Shown: positions 33,901 to 44,779 of the stretch, piece by piece
How positions within the stretch are numbered: the stretch's first letter is position 1
How the letters are laid out: each line of letters starts with the position of its first letter
Source: Protopterus annectens
Taxonomy: Eukaryota > Chordata > Ceratodontiformes > Protopteridae
Reading direction: 5' to 3'
Assembly: GCF_019279795.1 (NCBI RefSeq)
Contig: NC_056731.1
Coordinates: 861,461,986 to 861,525,985 of the forward strand
DNA: 64,000 bases
Made by a program: the position numbers and the translations under genes
The notes under the pieces: model-generated
The model's database searches: none
What the model was told of the DNA's origin: nothing
Seen by the model: the letters and a program-made list of their open reading frames with translations, nothing else

Positions 33901-35585
33901 ACAAATGTAAAGATAAAACCAATTAAGATTTATGGGTGTTGAAATATTTTAAGAAAAAGTATATACAGTATATATGTGGGTGTAAAACCTAGCATAGAAG
34001 AGGGGGGGTCTAGGAGCTTACTAGAGCAGTATAGTGTAGTAGCCTAGCTATGTACAGGACTAGGAGTCTTAATGAGATATAGGAGGTCAAAGGGGACTAC
34101 TACTGGGAGGAGGCCCAACTGCAGATGGCACTTGGTCTCCTACCAGTCCTGCTAACGAGTTGTTATAGGGTTAGATAATAACCTTGTAGTTTTAAAATAG
34201 CTGGTCTCCGGTGGTCTGTTTACTGGAATTCAACTTGCAGTATTCAGAAGGTGATTAAATTCCCAACACAGTGGATGCACTGTGGAATAAAAGATAGACA
34301 GGGGTAAGTGAAACAATGTTAGCCTGTTTAGTAGATATTGCAATGATTAGAGAGGAAAAAAAGTGGCGTGGGGTGGAAGAAGGGTAGAGTGTTGTAATAG
34401 CTTACCAAAATACTAGCAGGCAGTTTTAGAGAAAAAATATATTGAGTATAGTAATTAATATTGGAAGACATGGGTATAATATAGAGCTAACAATGGTTAC
34501 ATCCTTCAAGAGAGCCCCTGACTGCCTACTGTATGTTGGATATTTGTGTATTTTCTTTCCGCAGGTTGAATCATGTCTTTCACATCTTTAGTGCTATCCT
34601 GGACTGCATTCATCTGTGTGCATGGTGGAAAAGATCTGAAAATGGATGTTCTTTTTTATGTCACTTGTAACCTTGGTGACCATTTAGTCAATAGATGGGC
34701 ATTTTTTTATTTTTTTTTTTTTTTTTTTGCTGTTGACCAGATCTTGCCCTATGATCTGACAACAGCCACTCACTCTCATCTTCCTCACTTTGCTCCTTCT
34801 AACACCCATGTCACCAGATGAACACATATGATCTGGATTTCAGAAAGGTCTTCTTCCCCCTCTGCCATGAGAGCAGGTTTGTAGAGGGACATCTTTAAGC
34901 TGAGTTGGAGAGTCTTTAGTAATCTCACGGATATCCCTATTGTCTGTTATTGCTTTACTGTTACTTGCCATTTATTTTTTAGATAGTGCAGTAGTTTGCT
35001 TATTTGCTGTGAGCAAAGAGGTTGCTCCCTTTTTCCTATCAAATGTTCTCTATGTAGCCTGTCAACTGGGTTACTGGGTTATTTTATTATTACAAGAATG
35101 TAATGGATTTCTGGCTGAGTCATTGTATTACATATTGTCTTGGTGGCTAGCTTTTGAAGCTTGTCAACTACTGTAGTAGTCAAATTGTTGTGCAATTTAC
35201 AGAACAGAGATAGTCCTTCTCACCTGTCCCAAACTGTGGAGAATATACTGTCAAACAAATATCCGGGAATTTACCTGGAATGGCCTGGTCCTGAAGTGAT
35301 CATGTAAGTCATTTGCAGAACAGAATTAACAAACAATCAGGGGCCATTGCACCTCTCTTTCAGAATGTAAATGCTTCTAGTCCATGCATTCCCCCTTTCT
35401 CTGAACTGGTGTAAAACCACTATAGTCCCTCCTGACAAAGACAGTTACATGCATGTTCCAAAAAGACAAATCCTCCTGTACTCCCATATGGCATACAGTG
35501 GAAACAGGCAGCATTCAAACTGCAACTAAGGCAAGCGACAGCTACCTGAAATCCTACTGAGGAACATATGCAGATAATTATGTGC
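33901..35585. other. No gene recognised
   Basis: Anonymous AT-rich sequence. It may include the 5' UTR of the reverse L2-like LINE. A T-run lies at 34700-34728. No domain in any frame. Confidence 0.45.
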
Positions 35586-35790
35586 CATTCTACAGTATTT
35601 ATTTGTATTTACTGACCAGGTTAGAGGACTGATCTCTAAGGGCCTTTTTCAAACTCAGCCCAGGAGCACTATCTGGTTAAGTGACTCGCTTTGAGTCACA
35701 CAGGCAAATGGAGACTGAGGAAATCAAACCCTGGACCACAAGAAGCTCATTAGCAGTTCAAAGCCTTAATCCTCTATGTGAGTCATCATT
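35586..35790 (-). mobile_element. Possible MIR/CORE-SINE-like relic
   Basis: 'GGTTAAGTGACTCGCTTTGA', GTCACACAGGCAAATGG, then AATCAAACCCTGGACC and a run ending CCTTAATCCTCTATGTG resemble the reverse complement of a MIR-type SINE: the conserved CORE-flanking block and a tRNA-like B box (GGTTTGATT in reverse). Divergence is high. A chance resemblance or another old SINE is possible. Confidence 0.4.
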
Positions 35791-38700
35791 ATATTACATA
35801 ATATACAGGGAGCATGATTTTCAGTTAGGAAAAAAATTAAATTCCATTTTCACAAGCTGAAGTTCCAAGAATTACATCCTTGATTTTTTTTTCTTTTATG
35901 TAGAAATAATTTTTTTTAAATCTGAACACAGAACACTCAAAAAGACACATATAAGAAAGTGTACAAATTATGAAGAATAAGTGTTCTGTCCTAAAATGTT
36001 AAATTCCATGAAATCTCAATTTTCCAGTATTCTGACAGTTCACAATGGCATTTTTTCCCCTGGAAATATATAAATCAGTGTCTTTGATCGTTCAGTTATG
36101 TAAGTAGCATTATTGTACTTGAACTAAATGTTATTGTGACACCCCACCACTAGACCACCAATCATGGAGCCTCATTCCTCACCACTGGCACCAGTGGGGG
36201 ACATTCGCTGGGAGGATAGCAAATACACACACATTATTTCCAGATGCAGCTCTCTGCATCAAGTGCAATTTCCCATAAGAGTACACAAAGACCACAGTCA
36301 GTCTGTGGTTGATTTCTCACTCTTTCTCCAGGTCCCTAGTGAGACTCCCCACTGGCACAGCTATAGTGTTGAGATGTCAGCCAAGCTAAAACCTCCAGCA
36401 CCCTCTCTGTCCAACCAGTGCTTCTTGTTCCTGCTCAAGTAGCTGACACACACGCACACACTCGCTGAGGTTTGATTTGCACATAAACACACATTGGAAA
36501 GGTTGGCACAGGCTTACTAGCTATGCCCCCTACTGCCCAGACTATAAGATAGTTTTTACTGCCACCAGTCACTTTTGCCACCTACCTTAAGGCCCTTAAC
36601 AAAGGGTGTCCAGTCTTAATATTAACACAAATGGTAGTTTGACCAAGAGCAAGGCTATTAGGAGTGGCCCACACAGTGTCACCAAATAAATATGCAAGTA
36701 CTCTCAAAACTTAAATATCTCTACACAGAACAGCCACAATGAAAGGTTTAAATATATTTAATAATAAATAATAAAATAACAAGACAATACTAAATATATA
36801 TGCACAGTGACATCAGAGTTCAAAACCACAGGAAATATTTAAAACAACATTGCAGGACAGTCTCAAATAAAAAAAAAATATCTAAACTAAGCTTTACTAT
36901 ATTCCTGACTGAATCTAACAGACTTATACTGTAACCTAAGCACCTACTTGTAGAGCAAGACAGATGTGGTGAATGGATCTTCTAGCTGTTGTCAGGTCCA
37001 TGGCAGAATGCAGAATGCACTGTCTCACTAAGAGACTTCTCAAATTAATATCTAAAATGTTATTTCTTGAATAACTTGCAGAATTACATAATTTCTTGTC
37101 AACTAACTGATAGTTCTCAGGCCAAACAGCCATTGATGAAGCTGGCAGTATTTAGCATCTACCTGTAAAAATATACAGACAAGGGCATCTCCTCACATAT
37201 CTGGTAGATGCTGGAAGTCATAAAACAATTGCATTTCTTCATGCTTTCAAGACTAGTAATTACTTCATCTAAAAGACGATACAGAAAGTTTCCTACTACA
37301 GACAGTGTGTCTCTTGCTGCACTGAAAACTGAAATATACCATCTTTTATGGCCTAGCCATAAAGTAATTTAATTTCAGTTGTCTCTCTAAGATTTACTAG
37401 ACTGAGGTTAACCTCCTGTATGCCAGTTTCCACTGTTAAAATATAAAGTTACAGTAGTGCATGTATATTTCTGTCCTCTTCCAGTAGGGCCCACTGTGGT
37501 TACATTTCAAACAGCACTTTGCAAACACCTTTTCAACACATAATCTGTAGTAGCAGTCTGATGAACACATGACATACAGTTCTAATATATTTGTAACACA
37601 AGTATCTTGTATAAATCATTTGATATTCACCAGTGACATATAATTATTTAATTCCAGCTAGCTGGACTGGCATTATCTCCTTTTGTTACAACCATTATGG
37701 TTTTGTTTACTTTTTTCAAGTAAAATAAACTTGTACTAGCCATTCTGACCAGTTTTTAAATATGTAAATATAAATAAAACTGCTATTTGAATTGTTGCCT
37801 ATACTTATATCACTGATTACAGTTTGTATATTTTTTCAAGAAGGCAGAGCAATTTATACAGACTGTTCTTACACTGTTTTTCAATTCTGTTACTTTTACT
37901 TTATGTATAAGGCCTTATTACTGTCTGTCATGATTTGTTTCCAAAAGCTACATGTATTGTATATGAGCCAACCATATTTTTGAGGGAATGGCCAAATACA
38001 GGCCTTGATGATGTCTTTCACCGTTTTTTTTATAATGTAGGGGGGAATGCTTGCTCTTGCCCTTAAAAATGATTGTTTTTCTAACCTTTATTAATCCACT
38101 GAAAACCTGTTTTTTTTTCCCACAAATGTAGCTATGATGTCCATGTTACAGAGAAAATAACTACATCTTTAGCCCTGCCATCACTCACACTTGCTTGGAT
38201 GTGAAACCTAGTACTGCTGTGGGCTGTTCATAAACTGCCCCAACTAAACATTGTGCCTGGAGAATTTATGTACAGCTAGTTCTTAGGAGAATGAGCTTTG
38301 ACGAGACATCATCTTAGATTTGTTGCTACAATAAGATCTTACATAACCATGCTTGGTCTCTATTAAGAGTGCATGCTGTCACTGTAGTTAGTATTTTTTA
38401 TTAACTGTGATCTGTAACTGCTCCCAAGAGTAGCAGTACATGTTAACTAGGAGCCAGAAGTATGCCACTGTGGGAGTTTCTTTATCTAATTTGATGAACA
38501 TTTTTGTGTTAGTGTTACATAGCTGCAGCATGTGATAATTTACCCAATGATTGTGGTTTATTGTGACCTGGCAGTTCAAAATTATAACTGAACTACTGAG
38601 CATGGATTATTTTTCACTCTATAGTCTACATTTGTGTGTGCTTTGTTATGTGATTGTAATCATAACTTCCAAGCTAAATAAAGTGCACTGCTTCAAAACA

Positions 38701-39564
38701 GATGTCCCAAGTGAGAGCTAGATGTGGAAGGTAGTCTTCAACTATCATCAGAAGCTGAAGTTTTAAATAAAACCAGTAGAGGTTGTGCAGATGTTTGCAA
38801 GTAACTAATGTCCTAAGCTGTAAAAAAATAATACCTCTGTAAGTTAGTACATGACAGCGTTTTATGCTAGGAAATTATTCTTTTGAGCTGGGACACAGGC
38901 TTAGACACACAGTAAGGCCTTAAGTTTAATTTTGCTGTTTGCAAAAAAAGCAATTAGTGAAAAATGGAAATTAAAGTCTATACCAATTTTATTTGAAGTA
39001 TTGACTATTCTAACAGAGATAAAATAAGTGGAAGTGGTATCTTTAGAAAACCGAAGGAGAAAATTGCATAGAAATAAATGGAAATTGCGGGAACAATGCA
39101 TGCAGAATGTTCTGGAGGAGGAGTGAGGTTTGAGGGAAGGCAGGAATTGAGCAATATACGTAATTTTGACCGATGATAGTTATAAAAATGATGTATAATG
39201 TGTGTAACTGAAAACATGTTATTATGGCTTGTTTTCTTTTATATTAATGTATGTTTGCCTGTGTCTTAAGTGATAATGTAATGAAATAGCGTTTTGTGCT
39301 AACACTAGAGCCATCTGCTGGTAAGCATTAATAAATCAGAAACCTGCTTTACTGTTGCTGCAGCATGGCAAGCACAGCATGAGAATTAACATAGTGGTCC
39401 TGATCCTCGTACACATTAAGGCAAGTCTGAGAGCCATTATGACCTTCAGCTTGCTTTCCAGAAGAACTTTCTTAAATAGAAGGGTAATGAAAGCTTATTT
39501 AGTGCTGTTCATTTTCTATAGTGTAGTATACATCGTGCAAGAATACATGGCTGCTGTGAACATA
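35791..39564. other. Anonymous DNA, no gene recognised
   Basis: The block from about 36130 to 37500 starts TGTGACACCCCACC and looks compositionally different (more GC, fewer T-runs), so it may be an unrecognised long terminal repeat or other repeat. No coding domain or matching second copy was found. The frame 36164-36442 has no motif. Confidence 0.45.
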
Positions 39565-39862
<298 letters not shown>

Positions 39863-40472
39863 TTATTGGGTTACATTCAAGTAGTCTAGCACTTTATCTT
39901 ATCATATGTGGTCTAAAAATGATCTAATCACATTTGCTCTATCAGTTATAACTCTGAAAATAAGGAAACTTTATAAATTTTTGATCACCGGTATTAGTTA
40001 TCTTATATATTTAATATACGTAATATTGCAGATTGCTTTATCACAGAGTGTTTAATTGTACAAGCTGCGGTACATTTCTGGTGCATTTCAAGTTTTTTTT
40101 TCACTTTCCACTGTAGTGTGACCTTGGAGTTATAAGTTAAAGGGGTTTGGGGATGCAGGTGGTGGTTAACCCCCCCCCCCCAAAAACAAAACACTTTTTT
40201 CCAGTGTACATGCCTGTATGTATAGAATAGAAAATATACATTTTTAGTTGTACTGAGTTAGATTAAGTGTGTTTAGATCAGTTGTATTGGATCATCTGTA
40301 CTTAGATATTCTGTCTTTAAATTAAGTGAGATACACTCATTTATATTATGACACACTGCCTGTAGGAAATGTGAAATATTTATTTTAAATATGTGAAAGT
40401 TATGACATGTATCTTTAAAATTCCCACAAAAACGTAGCAAGGCATTTAACTGTTTTAGACAGGTTAATGAAA
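39863..40472. other. No gene recognised
   Basis: AT-rich sequence with a C-run at 40171-40182. No motif seen. Confidence 0.5.
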
Positions 40473-40752
40473 CGTATATCTGCGGTGGTGCAGAGGTAGC
40501 ATTGTTGCCTCACAGCAAGAGGTTCTCCCGTTCGATTCCCAGCTGGAGTGCGGAGAGTGCCTTCTGTGTGGAGTCTGCATATCCTCCCTGAGGTCGAGTG
40601 GCGTTCCGAAAGACATGCGTGAATGGGCGTGCCTTCATTGAAGGTTGGGTGTCGAGCTGGCAACTCGGCACCGTAAAAATCTACTGCCAATCATTAGCGG
40701 ACCGGAGTTCTGCTGTGGCGACCCTTAACCGGGAAAAGCCGAAAGACCAACA
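40473..40752 (+). mobile_element. tRNA-derived SINE, short subfamily, with target duplication
   Basis: The tRNA-like head has an A-box-like stretch (GGTGCAGAGGTAGC) and a B box (GTTCGATTCCC). A body follows, and the 3' tail CTGTGGCGACCCTTAACCGG, then AAAGCCGAAAGACC, matches the 3' end of LINE-B. Target duplication 'AGACAGGTTAATGAAA' lies at 40457-40472 and 40753-40768. The body lacks about 55 bp found in the 47547 copy (the segment after AAAGACATGC), a deletion shared with the 55634 copy. The tRNA-like head provides an internal RNA polymerase III promoter. It is not a tRNA gene. Confidence 0.92.
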
Positions 40753-40768
40753 AGACAGGTTAATGAAA

Positions 40769-41360
<592 letters not shown>

Positions 41361-41566
41361 ATCAAGAATGGACTCCCCCTTGGTAGTTATATATACTCAC
41401 CACAGGATCGCACAATACTGTGGAAAGGGTAGATTCCCCAACCCTAGTATTAGAGATATCTCTGTACCACTGTAGACAGCTATGCCATTGACAAAATTGG
41501 GCAGGCAGGAAAGTTGTCAGCATTAGGAACAATTGACCAAATTAAGGGTAGGTATACATGCATATA

Positions 41567-41570
<4 letters not shown>

Positions 41571-41659
<89 letters not shown>
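41571..41659. repeat. (TA)n microsatellite at the CR1-3 3' end
   Basis: About 89 bp of pure TA directly adjoining the 3' end of the reverse CR1 (its tail reads TATGAACCTATATATA on the minus strand). It may have grown from the A/T-rich CR1 tail. Confidence 0.95.
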
Positions 41660-41661
<2 letters not shown>

Positions 41662-41872
41662 TTCATATGTAGATACTAGGCTACTGGCCCTAGGGCCTAT
41701 ATAAGCCTAGCCAAAAAGGTACCCTGGCCTTTGCCACCCAAGAAAATTATTTTCCTGTGCCCCTGTCGAGCAGAGCCACAGAAGTGATCCCTGGGGTGAA
41801 TTTCCTATTTCCCATCCACTCATCAAGATTTTTGTTGAAGAGTGCTAATGAGGAGCTTTGTTTGATGTAGAT

Positions 41873-42371
41873 TTACAAAAAAGAACAGCAGGTGGCGCCA
41901 TTGTTCAAATCTTATTCCTGATCAAAAAACACCTTCCCTACACTTACATTATTACATATATTTCACTGAGGTTTTTATCATATTTATTTATTTATTTGAA
42001 CAAATAAAGAAATTATTTATTTAAGCATAGTTTGATTAACTAATTTCAAGGTTTTAAATTTTAGAACAGGTTTTAACAGAATTTTATGATACTCTTTCAT
42101 CATACACGGCTTTTCTATTTTAATGAGCCCCTTAGTTTTCATGTTTGCCATTGGTTTAAACAGAATGCAAATGTTTTAATTGGCTATTTTTCTTTTAATT
42201 TCAGTATATAATGACTAATTAATTAACATTTAACTGTCTGATGAAGTCTTAACACCAAGTTGACGAAAACGCATTGTTCTGTTTCAAAGCGTTTACCTTG
42301 TGGATTATTTGTGGCTTTTCTGAAGATTAATAAAGTGAGGTTTTTGGTGCGCTGTTTCCAGCTTCTTTCTT
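41873..42371 (+). mobile_element. Solo PLE terminal unit with 12-bp target duplication
   Basis: An insertion of 499 bp into the CR1-3 3' region. TTTGATGTAGAT is duplicated at 41861-41872 and 42372-42383, and the CR1 frame rejoins cleanly across it. It holds no coding domain. Its 3' half has CTGATGAAGTC (42238-42248), TTGACGAAAACGC (42261-42271) and an end (GGTTTTTGGTGCGCTG, then GCTTCTTTC) similar to the PLE-3 end at 44715-44757. It is thus a PLE terminal (pseudo-LTR-like) unit without the coding part. Confidence 0.82.
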
Positions 42372-42383
42372 TTTGATGTAGAT

Positions 42384-42540
42384 AGGTACTTTGTTCCAGA
42401 GTATGGGAAGTCTCTGGGACAGGAATCTATCCCTCCAGCATGTTCTGTTTATTGTGGTGACAAGATTTAGGTCCCTGGAACGTGTAGCTCTGAGGGATTG
42501 GGATTTCTTTAAGTGGAGCATGTCCAACACCGCTTGTTAA
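42384..42540 (-). pseudogene. CR1-3 ORF2 C-terminal fragment
   Basis: Minus strand reads 'VLDMLHLKKSQSLRATRSRD', then 'NRTCWRDRFLSQRLPILWNK'. It matches CR1-1 at 19640-19800. It is separated from the rest of ORF2 by PLE-3 and from the last 100 bp by the solo PLE unit. Confidence 0.88.
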
Positions 42541-44370
42541 GATGTATGTCTGTATCATGAAACCAGACAAGGGTGGTGGGTTGGTTGTGATGGATGTTTT
42601 TGAATACAACAGTAAAATGTTTGAATTGTTGTTCAGTGACCCTTATACTGAAGTCTCACACAATGAGATGAACATTGCTTACAGGAATATTGATCTCACC
42701 CTGTATGAATTACTACTGAATGGTCAGTTGGAACTAAGAGAACATGCCTTTTTAGACACCAAGGAAACAAGGATCCCAACTATTTTTGGGATCCCGAAGA
42801 TTCATAAGTCAATCAGCAACCCACCCCTGCGTCCAATAGTAGATGCCAAGGCTTCCAAGACATTTGCCCTAGCAAAAAGTGTTGACTGCAAGCTGAAGGG
42901 AGCACTTGATGGAAGAAGCACTATTAGGGACTCCTGGGATTTTCTCACGAAAATAAAACCTGAGATGTATGACGATTATCTCATAATTGTGACCATCGAC
43001 ATTAAAGATTTATTCTCAGTCATCCCACACCATGAAAGTTTGTAGTGGTTTTATGAATATCTGTGTTTCAACTCCAGTCTAGCGCACAACACCATCTTGA
43101 CCATACATACATGTATGGAGCTTGTGATTGAAAACAATTTTATTTGTTTTGAGGGCCAACTTTTTAAACAAAAGCAAGGAGTGGCGGCCTGTTGTGCCCC
43201 CAGTTTTGCCAACATTGTGCTGGCACACTGGGAGGATTTATTTATTTTAAATTAAACTTACAAAGACTCTTGGGCACTATACGGGCAGTACCTTGATGAC
43301 CTGGTGATTTTCTGGAAGGGAAATGAAGAAGAACTGGACAGGTTCTTCATTTATATTAATCAAACTACCTCCTTCCTTAAATTCATCATGGCCAGGGACA
43401 ACAACCAGCTTAATTTTTTGGATGTAACAGTCAAAAACAATTATGTGAACAAGGCTTTCACTTCTTATTTGTATAGGAAGCCAGCATAGTCATACTCATT
43501 GTTGCATTTTGACAGCTGGCACCCGGTGCACCAAAAAAGAGCCCTAGTTAAGGGCCAGTATGTTAGGTTAGCTAGAATGGTGTCAGGACTGGATGATTTT
43601 TTGAGTGAGTGTGCCAAGTTAAAAAAACATGCTGACTGGAAGGGGCTACCCTGGCAATTTTGTTCAGGACATTGCCAATGAGGTGATTAGAAAAGGGAAA
43701 TCGGGACTTTTTTTGCTTATTGTCTAATGAGAATGGCCCCACTGGAATAGATCAGACTGGGAGACAAGAAAGTTTCTCAAGAGCTTTAGGGATGACTTTT
43801 ATGACATCAGGAACATTATATGTAGATTATGGGATATGTTCACTATTGACAACAAAGTACATTCAGTAGTGGGAAACAAGCCCACTACAGTGTATAAGAG
43901 GGAAGTTATTTTAAAGGGCCTATTAAAAAGGGACTGTAGTGCACACATACTGGGTGGTTGCTACAAATGTGGGAGATGTAATCAGTGTCCAGCCATGTTT
44001 CAAGGTGAGGCCATCAAAATCACTGGTTATGGAATGGTAAAACCTAGGAAGAAATATTCCTGCTACTCAAAGGGAGTGTGATGTATGTCACAGTGTGTGA
44101 TATTTGAGACAGTTTCTATATTGGTAAGACCAAAAGAGCACTGAGGTAGAGGGTGTACCAACACCTATATGACATCAGGAACAAAAACATAAATAGTGCT
44201 TTGTACAAGCACATTTGTGCGTGCCCCACACATACTTTTAGGTTTGGGGCCATAGACCACAATGACCTTGGAGCAAGAGGGGGACCAATGGACGAATGGC
44301 CTTAATTCAAGGAATTCACATGGCAGATTAAAACTAATGCCTGCCAATTTCCAGGTCTTAATGACAGAAT
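42541..44370 (+). pseudogene. PLE-3 reverse transcriptase and GIY-YIG, broken
   Basis: The open piece 42542-43045 has 'MKPDKGGGLVVMDVFEY' (start of the Penelope RT domain), 'TIFGIPKIHKSISNPPLRPI' and motif A 'IIVTIDIKDLFSVIP'. A stop at 43045 follows. Then come 'FKQKQGVAACCAPSFANIV' (motif B, with Gly replaced) and motif C 'GQYLDDLVIFWKG' near 43290 with both Asp residues kept. Next are 'NFLDVTVKNNYVNKAFTSYL' (43304-43489) and the connector 'HKRALVKGQYVRLARMVSG' (43499-43681). The Cys-rich piece 'CYKCGRCNQCPAMFQG' is near 43975. The GIY-YIG half 'DSFYIGKTKRALR' is near 44107. Penelope RTs are related to telomerase and use a nicked target as primer. Multiple stops make this copy inactive. Confidence 0.87.
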
Positions 44371-44544
44371 TTCCTTGAGTTCTGTTTTAAAATTAAAATC
44401 TATGTATTGTTTATAGGTTTATTAGTTGTATTTTTATTTTTATTTTCTGCAAGAACATCAAGTTTTAACAATTTTTACCAAATTAGTATAATGTTTGTTT
44501 TAGAGGAAATGATGTAATTACATTGACCAATGGTCAGGTGGGGT

Positions 44545-44546
<2 letters not shown>

Positions 44547-44616
<70 letters not shown>

Positions 44617-44617
44617 C

Positions 44618-44651
<34 letters not shown>

Positions 44652-44652
44652 G
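44547..44652. repeat. (TG)n(TA)n microsatellite inside the PLE-3 3' UTR
   Basis: About 65 bp of TG followed by TATACATATATA runs. PLE-2 has a TATA-rich stretch at the corresponding place (25815-25930). Confidence 0.95.
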
Positions 44653-44779
44653 TTTCTCATGATCATGTGACTTTATTCTGATGAAGTCTGAAACTTGACG
44701 AAAAGCGCTAAAATAAACTTGGATTTTTGCTGGTGGTCTGTTCTGCATGCTTCTTTCATCTGTTTGCAGCTCTGGGTTT

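Larger units (their letters stand above)
42541..44770 (+). mobile_element. 5'-truncated Penelope-like element with RT and GIY-YIG (PLE-3)
   Basis: It starts inside the RT, ends with the terminus at 44678-44765, and lies in CR1-3 between 'LCLTYKAMSN' (44780 side) and 'VLDMLHLKKS' (42540 side). Its 3' UTR carries a long (TG)n(TA)n tract. No clear target duplication was found, and a few target bases may have been lost. Confidence 0.85.

Noticed and set aside
36164-36442. 92-codon frame in a more GC-rich block
   Set aside because: No recognisable domain. It may be part of an unknown repeat but gives no support for a gene.
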